Shown: positions 1 through 14,500, counted from the first letter of the stretch. The stretch: 32,500 nucleotides of DNA from Glandiceps talaboti (GCF_964340395.1 NC_135558.1:4072501-4105000); one strand, 5' to 3'. Program-made: numbers and translations. The notes: generated by a model not told the origin, from the letters alone.

Positions 1-1752
1 GCGTCATTAATTTTGTATATTATGTATGATTGTGTATGGTATGATGTGAAAGAGCGTATGGATGTAATTGGGAGAATGAAGTGTTTGAGACGTTCGAAAT
101 CTCAGATTGTTTTCACCGAAATCACTGATAGGGACTCGGCATCACACAGTTGTTTCATCATTAAGTACGAATGCAAGATGACAAGTATTTTCTTTAGGGT
201 ATTGGCGTATGCAACCAGAAATCATGTCACTTTATACTTCCATGCTTTATGTACAAATGTAAGTGGTGGAGTCGAGCAGTGAGAGATGTGGAAATGCGTT
301 AGTAACTTTATAAACTAATATTATAAATTACAGTCACGTGTAAACAAACATCATGGCGGAGAAGTTTTGATAAGGTTTTAAAACCACGATTCACTGACTC
401 GTTGTCATTATACATCTCAACATTCAGTTTTATTGTCTTTGGCAATGTTTTTCGTCCTACATGAAGCAGACTTTTCATTTACAAAAATGTACTCGTAACG
501 TCTGAGACTGATGTGAAGGGGGGGGGGGTCTAGTCGATCGTCTGAACTCTCTCGCGGTCGCGTTTCGATCACAGTCTCAAGTTCACCGTCGCGTCGTGTA
601 ACAACTGCAGTCAGTTTGTTCATACAGTTCAGTCTCAAATTTTCTGACCTTTGCTAGATTTTGACCAAAATATCGTATATGTGGCAAGTTACAAGGTTAA
701 ACCCTCGCACACCAAAAATGTTGCTCGGTTCATAATATCGCGCCGGACTCAAATATATTTGAATTTCATCCCTATATATGGCTAATCTTCAAATCAGATA
801 TTGTCACATGACATAAAACAATAATTTCACAACTTACAGTATTGTTTTCAAAGGTTGTGCATAAGTTTTGGCGACGTTAAAGTTTGTGTTAGAAATGTCT
901 CAGGACACTTCATATTTTGTGTCTAAGATGTACATTGTTTGATATTGGATGACACAACTCAAGTAACTGCTATTGCAATTTACTCTATCTGTCACAGAGT
1001 GTGACACACTATGACTGCATCCATATATTGGCATACTGTATCAATTTTGGTTTCAACATGCTGGCTGACCATCAACCAGGTTTTACTTGCATCATGCCTT
1101 GATACATGAACTGATGTAATTGCTTGACAAACTACATAGTGGTGCAAAAAGACTTCCATAGACATGCAGATTCCTATACATCTACAATTTATATTCCTAT
1201 ACACCTGATTGGCAGACAGAGCCACAATGTGTTGTAATGTTTAGATTTGGTCAACCATAACTCAAATCTTGTTTTTATTGAATGCTGTCAAAAACATCTG
1301 AGAGACTGAGATGGCATGTACACTACAATTTGATATGTCAGCTGTTATCTGTTTAAATTTATCTGTATGGTAATAGCATGTCCCACCCTTTCAAAATTTT
1401 GGCATATTTTGAAATCAGTGTTGGTAAAGTGAAGTACAAACTTGAATTTTTGCTTTAAGCCAGTCATCTGCTAAGTTTCTACATTTAGTAGGCTTCCGCC
1501 TTTTGATTTCCCAGTCAAAAAGTTGTCAAAGCTTGGGGGTCATTGCAGTTCAGTCATGGAAAATCCTGTTCTATCAACACTATCTTAGAATGAAAGCCTA
1601 TCAGCTTCATGAGGCAAACTTAATTTGATTGGACAATCATTGAACATATGCTGGTCAATATAGAAGCTTAGATTGCAGAGTTCTTTTAATAGATGAGATT
1701 ATTGATATTAATGATTTCCTCTCTCTTTTCCATGATCTGTCACTAGTATCAG
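1..1752. other. Upstream region with possible promoter, no supported coding exon
   Basis: No recognisable coding exon was found in this 1.75-kb stretch. Short open frames exist (for example 13-282 on the plus strand) but resemble no family I know and lack convincing splice context. A CpG-richer patch lies around 520-610 in an otherwise AT-rich, CpG-poor background, next to an 11-base G run at 518-528. The stretch between about 620 and 1750 is AT-rich and looks like intron or upstream sequence; a 5' untranslated exon of the downstream gene may lie in the first 700 bases but I cannot place it. Confidence 0.5.
330..610 (+). promoter_or_regulatory. Candidate promoter region (E-box, ATGGCGG motif, CpG patch)
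   Basis: A CACGTG E-box at 335-340 is followed by CATGGCGGAG at about 352-361, which resembles the YY1-type ATGGCGG element common just downstream of animal transcription starts. A CpG-rich stretch follows at about 530-605. This is the only such cluster upstream of the first coding exon, and the first coding exon has a 3' splice site directly before it, so a non-coding first exon should lie upstream. Strand and exact start site are inferred; a divergent promoter is equally possible. Confidence 0.3.
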
Positions 1753-1759
1753 AGCAGAA

Positions 1760-1783
1760 ATGTCTGTCAAGTCATTTATAATG
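1760..1783 (+). CDS. Coding exon 1: start of the SET-kinase-recombinase protein
   Basis: The ATG at 1760-1762 has a purine at -3 (gaaATG) and opens an 8-codon stretch (MSVKSFIM) that ends at a strong donor, ATG|GTAAGT, at 1784. It ends in phase 0, matching exon 2, which is open from its first base. The exon itself probably begins at 1753 or 1758, after the acceptor-like 'ctagtatcag' or 'agag cag'. There is no in-frame stop between those acceptors and the ATG, so a further upstream coding exon is not excluded, but the size and the basic exon-2 sequence that follows fit a native N-terminus. Confidence 0.55.
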
Positions 1784-4700
1784 GTAAGTAGTTTTCTCTT
1801 AGTGATTGTGAAACATTTACAATTTGCAACAACTTTCCTGCCAAAATTTTTCCAACAAAGTTCTTGTTAATTTGTATTATTTGGACATATATCAACTTTA
1901 TTTTAGACTGGAATGAAAGAAATGTTATTTACTAATGAAGAGTCTTACACGTACATTTGCGAAAAACATTCATGAATTAAAGTTAATTCTGTGTATAATT
2001 TGTCTGTAGTAACAAAAGGAATACAGTATATGATTATTTTCTCTTTGTTGTCCTGTAAATCATTGGTATTTTTATAGTACACCTTGGTGTACATTAGGCT
2101 CAAGTATCAAGCTTGTAAACACAACCTATGTATTAGATACATTGTTGTGTATAAGTGACTGGTCGATACACAATCAACTGTTTTCCCAACTCATATCAGC
2201 TATATGACAAGAATTTCCATTCTGGTTCATGTCTAACGGTTTAAGGGGGATAATCAACTGTAACTTTGTCTCCACCCTTTTGGTCCCCATAGTGTGTGGA
2301 AAAAAGGTCAGATAGATACCTAAATAAATGTATGTGATGTGTGTACAATCTCATTCTGCACAAATTATATAAGTATGTGACTAAATGCAGCACCAGTCAG
2401 ACAAAAATGGGATACTCTGTTATGTTTTTCAAATATCTTAATTTCACAGTGTAATTCATGTACTTTTAAAAATAATTCACAGACAAGGCAGAGGAGAGGG
2501 TCTCCTGCAATCTCTCCCAGAGAAGTAGCAAAGAAATGTGTTACAGAAGGTATTGATATACCTAAGGAAGGCCGGTTTGAGATACGCTTTATCAACAGTT
2601 TTAAAGGTGAGACAACTGTAAACTTTTTAAATTAATGAAAGAACCAAAAAATATGGGAGCATAGGAGGTGTGTTTCTGCCATATGTACTTACATGTGAGC
2701 ATTACTTCAGAGTTTACATATCTGTATAACCAGATTCAGAAGTATACTGTTTACATAAATTTGTATTAAATGTATGTTAAAGGTTGGCGGTCGTCTAATG
2801 CGCATGTGTGAGTTTTCGCAATGTTCGAGTGTTTACAAACAAGTTGAATTGTTCCCTCTCCAGTCTGCAATGAGGTGTCCTTCAGCATTCAAAGTTTCTG
2901 TCAGTGTTATAAACCATTTCCCATTTCGTCTGTTGCACATCTGAGGGACCCACCGCCACACATGTGCTACAGATGACCACCAACATTTAAGATGATGTAC
3001 AAGATGTACACTATGTTAAATAGTATGAAAGGACTTTTCTCATTTTAGTAAATTATTGAACTTCCATGGAAAGGAACAGTCTCTGACATACTATTGAATA
3101 CATTGTCCATCAGTTGCCCTTGTATGCATCTGCACTTTTCTCTGTATTAAAGTGTTTTTACTAATATTTTATTTGAATGATTGGGATTTGGAGTGGTAAA
3201 TAAATTATTATTATTTTGTATTATCTTCATGCAGTGGTGTTTAAAGTCATCATATGTAATACGGATCCCCCTTCCTACCCCTACCCCACCCCCATGACAA
3301 TACATGTCAAGTTAGGGATCATTATGCAGTGTCATGTTATAATGTAGAGATTGAAACTGTGGGAGCCTTCAGTAATTGCAAGGAGGGGCAGAGCAAATCA
3401 CCCTTGGTTTGTCACAACCACTGACCCCTCCCAAAATTCTCCACTTTTAAAACCTGATCCTCTCCTTGTTTCCTTTAGTTAAAAATGACCCCCCCCCCCC
3501 CCTCCCCAAGCCACTGCATGGGTACAAGATTTACAGCTACTGAATATCTTTTCATGAAATGTTAGTGACCAAATTGTTCTGATTTTCGATTTTTGTGTGG
3601 GGGGGGGGGGGGGGGGCACAAAAAAACCCTAAATGGAATGTCGGGATGAACAAGTGCCAGATATGTAAAATAAAATATATATAAGCAAAATGGTACACAT
3701 TCTTGACTTTGTGCACAATAGCCTTCAGAAGGTTTGTTAGCATTATGGCTCGATGACAAAGCAGTGCAGTTATTATTAGTTCCTGTCGGACATAGTCCGG
3801 GACGGGGATTTATAGATTGGGCTCGGTGTGTCCGTGCATCCGGAGTCATTTCTCAGACATAACTGAACCGATTTCTCTCAAACTTGGCACAAGGACAACA
3901 CACTATGGGGAGCATATATGCATGTGATTTTCTTTTGAAAATGATTATATCAGAGATGGAGATTTTGGGTCAAAAAATGTGATTTTTGGTTTTAAAAAAA
4001 GCTTAACTCCAAAACTACTGGGTAGATTGGCATGACATTTGGTGGGAACATTCTTAGGGGTGAGGGTATTGGGATTTATTTATGACATGATGAGATTTCC
4101 CCAATAATATGCAAAATAGGGCTAAAAATGTGTCTTTTTGGTCAAAAATGTATAATTCCAAAACTACTCATCATATTATGACTGAAATTTGGGTGGAACA
4201 TTCTTCAGGGGGTTAATACTAAGAGTTGTTCATGGTATGATGGTCCCATCAGTGATATGCAAATTATGGCTAAAAATGTGTCTTTTTGGTAAAAAATCTA
4301 CAATTCCAAAACCACTGAACAGATTGGACTGAAATTTTATGGGCATGCATCTAGGGATGTATGGACGAAGAAATAGTAAGCATACAACGATACCATTAGT
4401 GATATGCAAATTAGGTGTGAAAATGTTCATTTTTGGTAAAAACTTACATCTCCAAAAGTACTTGGTCAGTAAGTCTTAGTCTGAAACTTGGCGAGATATT
4501 TCTGAAAGTGTTATTCTGCAGATTTTCTTCAAATAATTTGGCAAAATTGGCCCTAGCAACCATGAGACACCCTTAGCAACAAACAAATGGCAGTATATTT
4601 TGGTCAAATAATAACATCATCTGGTGGGCAATTCAATAAACATTCAAAAAATGTATGCAAATACCATATCAACCATGGCCACACCCATAGCAACAGCCAA

Positions 4701-7700
4701 ACATTGCTGTATTTCACAAAGATAATGGGGATTCTTAGACAAGTGAACAATCATTCCAAAAGTGTATGCAAATATGCCTAGCAACCATGACCACGGCCTT
4801 AGCAGCAAGAAAACGGGAGTACATTCTTGTCAAATAATGCTTTCTTTTGTGATGCAGTCTAAGATGGTTACCAGGCAGCCATTTTGTTATGATCATAATA
4901 CATGTACAAAGTTATTACACAGATACAGCAGCTATCGTGTTACAAAAACTCATGTTGGAACCCAATTGGTAGACATGAATTACCAGTAGCATGTCATTTG
5001 TCAATTTGTGATTGCACCTATCCCAGATGAAAACTGATACAATCAAAACGGTAACCAACACCACCACAAGAGTGGGGACTGTGTTATCTATGATGACTTG
5101 TTCACTTAAATCTTTTCCATAGGTAGTGGATAGAACACATAAGTTGACAAGCTTATTATTTTTCCTAAAAATCCAGCAGAAACCTACTGCAATGATCATG
5201 ATCAAAGTCTGACTAGAGACCATCTGACTTAGCGAGCTAGGCACTGTGCTGAAAGATGCTCTAAAGTCAAACTCAATCATACAAATTTCACTTCCTAACT
5301 GACAATAAAGGGAACCGGAGTCCAAAATTTAAGGAACAAATTATTGATAAATTTATGATTTTATCAAAACTACAATGACTTGTATAAAAGTTAAAACAAT
5401 AAGGGGTCATACCAAACAATGCCCAGTGCACTGAAGGACAGGTAGATGCAAAATCCACAATTTGGTGTATTGTACAGAAGTAAAGGCAAGATCAACCACA
5501 ACTCAATTTTGCCCATGTACCTGCCCCTCAGCCCGTCAGTTTAGTACATTCTCTTGGAATATTCCAGAAGGGTTTATTTTGCATAGAGATAATATGAATA
5601 CTATAATACAGGAAGGGTCTTAATCCTTATCTTATGTGTCTTATATAGCACATAACGATGTGATCAATCACTGCAAATTACTCCTAAAGTTATGGATTTG
5701 TTGACACAGAGAAAGTTTTCCCAACAGTGCAATTTTGCATTTATTTTTCAATCCCACGATTCATAAGTGACATATATATTTACTTGTTCAGCTAATTAAA
5801 TATGTCAGTAATGGCATGAAAAAAAAGATAATGAAAATTGTAGCCAAACAAGTATTCTGTTCTATTCTGTCAGCCCATTTAACTTTGTGTTAATTGGTGA
5901 TTTTATGAATGTACACGGTCAACAACTTTGTGCACAGGTAGAACTCTGTAGTAATTAATATGGAATACGTTTACAGCAACTGTTGGCTTTTCTATCATAT
6001 GTGTTGTTGTATCTGTGTTTCATCTGTGTATGTATCTGTGGGGTGCAGGGGGTCTAAGAAAAAAAGAAATCATAGGGGTGCCAGCTAATTTATATAAGGT
6101 TTAGTGGGGGGGGGGGGGGGCAAATAAAAAAAACATCGCTTGATTAGAAATCCCCCCCCCCCCACCACGAATTAAACAACACAATTAATGTACACTCCCT
6201 AAGTGGTACACTGGTTCAGATGTCATGAGGCCATATGATCTCTGGAGCCAATGTTTGACAGATATGTATGGGCAGATAGCATTCAGTTAGCATCATAATG
6301 TCAATTGTCAATTTGTAATATTACATCCATTCCATACAAGAAGTAATACCATTTAAATGGGACTGAACACTTCCCCAATGGGTTGTTACATGTATGATTA
6401 CTTGTTCATATCATGATGTGTAATGCTGTCATTATTAAAATGGTCCTTCAATTTACTAGTCTGATCTATAATATGGTTCTTCTCTACAGGCAAAGGTGTG
6501 TTTGCGGCAAAAGAGTATACAAAAGGGGACTATTTAATGTGGTACGAAGGTGAAAGACTTTCAGGAAAAGAGGCATGTGAAAAGGAAAATGAATATGATG
6601 AAACAGGAGATGGGTCTTATATTTTCTTTTTTAAAGACAAGGGTAAACCTGTGGCGTAAGTAGGGATATTCTTTTATTGTTTTTAAGAGTCTCTTAATTT
6701 GTCTGTGCTCTCATTTTTTAGCACAACTGAACTGGTTCAGTAGTGCTATAGGCATTACAAAGTATGTCTGTCTGTGTGTATGTATGTGTGTAAACAACTT
6801 AAAGTCAAAAAACTGTGGGACCGATTGCTTTGATATTTGGTGGTTATGTTACCTGTGGTGTATAGTTGAGAAATTGTTCAAATGAAAATGATCACATCAA
6901 CAAACTTAACTCTTTCACCACTATTCTCCCCATGGGACTGTATGCTATCCACTAGGCCCCTCATTAGCATACACATAATAAAAGTTTGAGTGAGTGTTAT
7001 GTTATCAAATTGATATAAAAATACTTAGAATTACCTAATCTTTGAAAATTATGTATCATTTTAAAGCCAAATAAATTTTCTACATTACACTTCCAATTAC
7101 ACACATCCAAACATCAAATATACAGCTAGAATTTGGGTTAAAATGATAAAATTTCGTTAAAAAAACTGTGTGTTGCTTATTTATTGTCATATCACAAATA
7201 AACAATACATTTATATCACAAATAAAATACAAAATACCAACATTCATGTTCCTACAAAACTAATATATTCTGGTTGTATGGTCAAAATGGGCGAAAATTT
7301 GATAAAAAATGTTATTTTATGTCATAACAATTTGAACGAAATTAATTAACGGCTCACTAATCCGATTACGACGCAATAGTCTGTGCCGCACCGGCAATGA
7401 AAGTGTTCTAAAATATCTGAAGTTGTCACCTCAATACCTTTTGAAAAGTTAGTTTGAGTAAATATAATTCATTATTTGACAGAACAACAAAAAATTACCA
7501 CTAAATATAAGCCCAAAATAAATAAAAAATGACCACAAGTTGGAGGTATGCGAGTCCGAATCGGGATGCCAAAGTGGCGCTTTTTGCCGACATGCTCATC
7601 CTCAAGAGCAAATATACAGTCGGAACTTTGAACTAACGTCGCGGCAATCTGATCCCTACATAAACTGTTTTGAGTTCACACAGCCATGTCCTTGTATAAA

Positions 7701-8550
7701 ACAATGTATCGACAGTCAAAATTTATTGAAAATTTCTATGAACAGCACCTTTATTTAAGTTGTAAACGATGTTAGGGGAGACAGTTTTGCTTCGGCCATG
7801 TTGAAATTTTGAATTTTATGCTGAAAATCACATGTAAAAAATCCGATTGGAAAATCGCCCCGATCGTGCAAAAGTTTCCCTCCACTGGACCTGTACACAG
7901 TGAGTGTGTTACTACAAGTCATTATTGAGCCGTAACAAAAAGAAATAAAACCAAAATAATCCATTTTATAGCCAAAAATTACAACCAAGACATTAGTATG
8001 GGCGTCGGTACCTGTCACAAGATTGCGTAAATTTGCCGACATTCAAAAATTCAGACGTAAATTGCTGCCGGCAGCTCAAATAGACTGAAGCGGGAATTTG
8101 ATGCTTACACACGAGTACAATGTGTTCCCACAGCTAAACACTTGCAATGCATTCAACGATGTATTTCGAGTCAAATTCTGTCGAAATATCCAAGGACAGT
8201 GCCATAATTTCTATCGTAGACCATGCTATGGGAGCCGTTAATTACCTCCGCCATGTTTAAATTCGATTTTGTTGGCGAAAAACGCACATAAAAATTATTA
8301 TGGTCCAAAAAAATTTTGCAGCCCCCCCCCCCCCCCCCCCCCCCCCCCCCCTTCGCGCTCTCAAAAAATTTCATGGCCCCCCTAAATGAACCCATATAAC
8401 TTTTAATTCAGAGATAATTTGGCAGACACACGCTTTCTTGGCTATTGACTGCCTCATAATTAAACGAGAAAGAGTGAGAGAGATACAGAGAGACAGAGAG
8501 AGAGACAGATACAGAGACAGAGACAGACAGAGAGAGAGAGAGAGAGAGAG

Positions 8551-8584
<34 letters not shown>

Positions 8585-11500
8585 ATAGACAGCGAAATAT
8601 AGTCAGAGACCGAGACCGGGAGAGACAGAAGTGACAGAGACTGAGACAAGAGAGAAATATATATACATACAGACAGATAGCGACAGAAAGGCAAGAAATT
8701 TTTAAATTTACATGGTAAACGACGCTACTGAGGTTTAATTTGGTACATATTATGAGCAAAATATTTCATGGGCCCCCCCCCCCCCCTTCAGACCATCGGA
8801 ATTTTCATGGGCCCCCCCTTCAAGGATCCCATTTTTTTCATGCCCCCCCCCCCCCCCAATTTCTCCCCAGCCCCCCCCCCCCCCTGCCGTAAATACTGAC
8901 CGGTCCCTTATACTGAAACTTGGTGAGATGTTTCTGAAAGTGTTTTTGTACAAAGTTTCTTCAAAACTTATGACAAAATTGGCCCTAGCAACCATGACCA
9001 CGCCCTTAGCATCAACCAAATTGCAGTATATTTCAGCGAAATAACAATATCATCTGGTAGGCAAGTGAGTAAACATTCAAAAAAAATATGCAAATACCCT
9101 AGCAACCATGACCACGCCCATGGCAGGGATCACTTTGGGGCGCGATAACGTCAAAATGGACATGTCGCGTCCAGAAAACTCAATTGGGAAAAAAAATTGC
9201 ACTGTCGACACTAACAGTGCCTCAGTGATAAACGCGATCTAAAAACAATCCTCTAAAATAAAAGCTTTTGTATAGTGACTAAATACAAGTGATTTCTAAG
9301 TACCAGTAGTTCAAACGACTATTCAAACTGATCTGATCAAATTTGCCGTATTGTTTTCAATATGAATAAATGCGTAAACCCGCTAATGCTAGTAATGGAA
9401 TGCATGATAGTAATACTAATAGTTACCGGTGTGATTCGCACTATGGTATAAACTTCCAGTAAATCAATGGCAAAACCACCGTGAAAAAGAGTTTACCTGA
9501 CTAATATACCTTTTGAAAAAGTGATGATGTTATCTCTGATTATCGGTTTCATATTCAATTTTACTCTGAAAATATCGTTTAGTTTGTAGTTTTTCGTTGT
9601 CTGATCGTCGACTCGCAACATCACACGACGAATGCATGGATACTAAATATGACAGCCATTACGTCATATACTATAGCGAGTTTTCAGTAAGTCTCGTGTA
9701 TCATGAGTTTTTGGACTACACGATGTGTAGCTAGCCTACATACAAATATTTGGTGTTTCAAAAGTCTAATTTATCTTTGGACATTTAGCTTTTCTAAGAA
9801 AAATAATTAAAAAACTCGTTTTAAAAATCAATAACTCAACTTGTGATTTTGTTATTGGTTTCAACTCGTTTTTATTTCTTTACCAAGTTATGTATAGTCC
9901 AAGTTATTTTATAAGTCACAATATGTCGGGGGTTAGACTAGACTAACTGTTGCTATTTCTCGATCCCCATTAATACTCATCTCATTTATTTGGTTATTTT
10001 TGTTACAATGGTTTTGTAATCATTTAATATATGTTTGGATAAATAAAACAATTATTAAGTTAATCACAGCATGCCTTTACATGTAGGAAGCTGGAATGAC
10101 ATCTATAAACTACTTCCAGTACCAACAAATTTTATGCATATCGTTATGCAAATGATATGTAAATATATATGCAAATTAGCCACCTGCCATATTTTGACTT
10201 CCGTCCCACACAGTTTTCAAATTCTCTCACACGTTTTCTTCATATGGGATTTTATCTCATGCAGTTCTTGCGCCAGGGTAATCCCTGCCATGGCAACAGC
10301 CAAATGGCAGTGTATTTCACAAAGTTAACAACAGGGATTCTTAGATACATGTACATGTAATTGAATAAATATTTAAAAAAAATATGTAAATATGCATAGC
10401 AACAAGGCCATGCCCATAGCAACAGCCAAATGATCGTGATTCATATATAACAACAGGGATCAATAGATAAACGAATAAACATTTAAAAGAATGTAAATAT
10501 ACCTAGGAACACGACCACGCCCATAGTAACATGCAAATGACCACATATACTACAAAGCTGACATTGGGGGTTCAAAGACGAGTGAACGAACAACAAAAAG
10601 TGTATGCAAATATATCCAGCAACATGACCGTGTGAATAGCAAATATTGCAAAGATAACAACAGGGTTGGATACGCAACTAGATATGCATTCAGCAAATTA
10701 GTACTTAATATACTTAGCATGGATAATATGGGTTATCATTTTTATAAACTGTAAAGTTGTGCTACAATGCCATTGGCGGTATTTTTGTATTTTCCTGTCA
10801 TATCTCGATATCGGTGAATGTAGGCGCTAGATGTTACAGATGATGAGACAGGGTAGTTGGGGAATATGTGTACTTCAATCAGTAGCCATGATCAGAATGA
10901 TAGAGTATATGATCAAATACAGATTCTGACAAGTATTAATTACTATAAAGTTATCTGCTTGCATAATGTGATGGCACTGTTCATACAGCAATGGTACGGA
11001 TATGTGACTGCTTTTTCTTTCAAACCTTGTATGCAGGTACATAATATACCATATACAGTGTCTTGCATATACTTGTTGATTTGATGTAATATTTTAGGCA
11101 GTCATAATGTTTTAAACTTTACATTCCCTTATCAGCCATATAACTAAGTAGTTCCAGAATGCCTCTGCATGTACCATATATATTCTGAAATTTTTGTTTT
11201 CTCAGAGATTCCACTTCCCAAATTTGATGTTATTTTGATGAAGTTTTACACAAAGACTGTATATATGTACACCATGGTTTACATTTTTAGTTCAAGTACT
11301 TCCAAAACATGATCTAAACCCAACCCCCCTTCTGCCAGCTGATACCTGTAAATAAATGATTACCAGCAGGGACTGTATGATATCCTGATTCTTCCATTGT
11401 AGGTGATCTGCGAATGAAATGGTAACCTGAAAGGTAAAATAGCTCATCAAATGTATTCTGTGTTGGACCTAGATGAAACATTAACACAATGTACATATCT

Positions 11501-14500
11501 CTGTTGGGCTCTTTCATTTTCAGTATTGATGCCACCAGAATAGAGACAATTGCCAAATATGTCAATGATGACCACGTCAAGCCAAACAGCACGATGAAAA
11601 AAGTTGTTGATCAATCTGGAACCAATCATCTCTGTTTATTTGCTATAAGAGACATCGCTGTCAATGAAGAAATACTATACAACTATGGAGAAGGGTTAGA
11701 CTTGCCATGGAGAAAGGTATATAATTTCATACATACACAGTGACCAATTTCATGTGATTTCATACTCTCAACTCGCCAATTTGTCGATCCTTTGTAAAAT
11801 GATTATTACTTATCAGCATACGTAGGATTACTGCGACACAACTGACAACATATATCATTCTCAGCATCGTATTAAAGGAAAGGTCCCAACTTTTCCCACT
11901 GGTCTTTAAAAATGTCTCAATCTTTCCTGATTATTTCTGGTTATTTACTTCATTTTTAGTGTTCAATCATGGATAAACAGGGTGCAAAGGAAAAGCGACT
12001 CAGATGCAACTTTTGTGACAAAGAGTGTACTGATGAAGGTGAAAAAGAAATATGTCGGCAGTGGCATTTACAAGGTATGTGATATTAATAATTGTTTAAT
12101 CAGAACTTTGGGGTTTGCTATTCAAACTAAAATTTAGTCTAGTGTATGTATTCTGAATAAATTATCCATGTATATAAAAATATAAAGATTTTTAAATGGT
12201 TAAAAACAATGCATGTAGGAAACATTGCTATACACAGGGAATGGTAACATGATGTGAAAATGTCATCATAAGAATACTAGAAATGATCAATGTTATGGAA
12301 TTGTCAACCTGATGATGCAAGTCCGTGAATGGAAGATTGAAAAGCGTATAATTTTGAAAATGAGGTCCTATACAATTGTCAATAAGCTTTTGGTAGGAGA
12401 GAAACGATAATACCAAACGCTTGTGGATAGGCTAAGTATTCACTTAAATTTACATAGAAATATCACACAAAAATTTGTGTGCTGAAAATATCTTCTTATT
12501 TTACCCCCGAAAATGTCCTTTATATGTTTCACTTTGCCGATCAAACTTGCATGCTATTTGAAAATCTGCCATAATAACATCACAAGTTTGTCACCCAACT
12601 CAAATGACATGTAATAGCATAGGGCTGACTTCATCAACTGGATACCTTGAAGTCATCCAGTTTAAACTACATGCAATAACATCGCTCTCAGTACTCTTAT
12701 CAACTTGGATACCTTGAAGTCATCCAGCTTTTAAAAACTACATGTACATGCAAAAGTTGCATAAATCTGACTCTATCAACATGGATACCTTGAAGTCATC
12801 CAATGCAATAGATGCCTTGAAGTCATAAAGTTCAAAATACATGCAATAGCTGCATAGATCTGATTTTATCAGCGTGGAAACCTTGAAGTCATCCAACTCA
12901 AACTACAGGCAATAGTTGCATGGATCTAACTTTATTAGCTTTGATACCTTGAAGTCATCCAACTCCAACTACAGCAACATACAATTATAGAATAGATCTG
13001 ACTTTATGAACTTGGATAGCTTGATGTCATCCAATGCAATGGATGGCTAGCTTGAAGTAATCCAGTTCAAACTACATGTAATAGTTGTATAGATTTAACT
13101 TTATCAAAACATCTAGTGGACTGAGCAATGGATGCCTTGACTCATCCAGTTCAAACTTCATGTTACAGTAAAAGTTGCATAGGTCTGACTTTATCAACTT
13201 GGATACCTTGAAGTCATCCAATGCAATGGATGCGCCTTGAAGAAGTCCAGTTCAAACTTCATGTTACAGTAAAAGTTGCAATGACCTGACTTTATCAACT
13301 TGGATACCTTGAAGTCATCCAGTTCAAACTATGTGCAATATGTAGTTGTATTGATCTGACTTTATAAGCTTGGATACCTTGAAGTCATCCAATGAAATGG
13401 ATGCCTTGAAGTCATCCAGTTCAAACTATATGCAATATTTGCACTGAACTGACCTTATCGAAACCATGTTAGACAATAGGATTTTAAACGTACAGTTCCG
13501 TATCCATACCGTACTGTAGCATAGTGTACAGTACTTCAACCATACTGCACAGTGTCAGTACATTACTGTTTCATTTTTGTGGCTTGTACTGTATAACCTC
13601 TCAATTTCAAACATCATGATTTAAATGCATGAGTTTAATAGTTACGTACTTGACAAAAGGTTTCAAAAACTGCAACCTGAAAAGTTAGCTATAGTTGACA
13701 TGTTGACAGGCAACAGCCTGTTTATGTGTATTTATGTAATGCACAATATGACGATGTAATTACCCGATCACCTCGAGTCATCAATAAGACAGCTGTTATA
13801 CAAATTCAATCAACCATTCTTTAACTTTGACTTTGACTTTGACATAATTTCTGGCTCAACTTTATGATTGAATCAACATAATTGTAACAGTTAACAAGGA
13901 GAACTTGAATAGCAGCAGTCCACTCTATTACAGGGTAGACTGATGTCCGTGTGTGACTATATTCATATCTTGTGCGCCTTGAAGGTGTTGCTGAGTAATC
14001 CTTCAGGAGACACTTTAGTACTTAGCGACTTTCCCCATAGGGTCCTGATGTGTGTAAGCTATACCTTAAAAATGGTAGTAATACTAGGTACTGATCACAC
14101 ACCATATTTCAAAGTAGTAATTTTATTACCTTAGTTGCTAAAAGCAAAGTAGCTGTATATGTAGCATGTACAGCAAATATTATACTTCACCATTTAAATA
14201 GATTTCAGAGTGGAAAGGTAATGCTATGTCTTCCAAAATGCTTCATAAAGAATCTTTAGTTTGTTTGGCATGTGCATGTATAGTTATATATAACATTATT
14301 TGTTTTCATTTTATTAGGTTATCACATTTTGCCTAGCGGGCCATACCCTGTGAAGGTAAGTTCTCTCTGACAATTTGAAGTTTTCTATACTGTAATACTC
14401 AAACATGGGTAATTGCTGGCTTTATCATGAATTATGTAATAGTCCAGGCTTTTTCCCCACACATTATCATATAGAACTACGAATTAAGTAGTAAATTTTG

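Larger units (their letters stand above)
2607..6489 (+). other. Intron 2, repeat-rich
   Basis: Bounded by GTGAGA and CAG. It holds a C14 run (3489-3502), a G18 run (3599-3616), a composite dispersed repeat (3778-4830), an antisense open frame with hydrophobic segments (4915-5325), and paired G15/C12 runs (6106-6120 and 6152-6163). The rest, about 2610-3480 and 5330-6100, is AT-rich with no feature I can support. Confidence 0.6.
6656..11523 (+). other. Intron 3, repeat-rich
   Basis: Bounded by GTAAGT and CAG. It holds a remote copy of the dispersed repeat near 6755-6850, a diverged duplication (7585-8300), poly-C runs and a GA/GACA microsatellite (8322-8884), and AGCAACCATGACC tandem repeats (8905-9130 and 10265-10680). 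From about 6900 to 7540, 9140 to 10060 and 10700 to 11520 I see no feature beyond AT-rich DNA. Confidence 0.6.

Noticed and set aside
13-282. 89-codon frame at the window start
   Set aside because: No recognisable domain, and no supported splice site or promoter. It could be an exon of an upstream gene but cannot be supported.
8371-8759. Ser/Leu/Cys-rich minus-strand frames
   Set aside because: They are translations of the GA/GACA microsatellite.
13943-14134. 63-codon plus-strand frame in intron 5
   Set aside because: No acceptor/donor in a phase joining exons 5 and 6, and no family resemblance.
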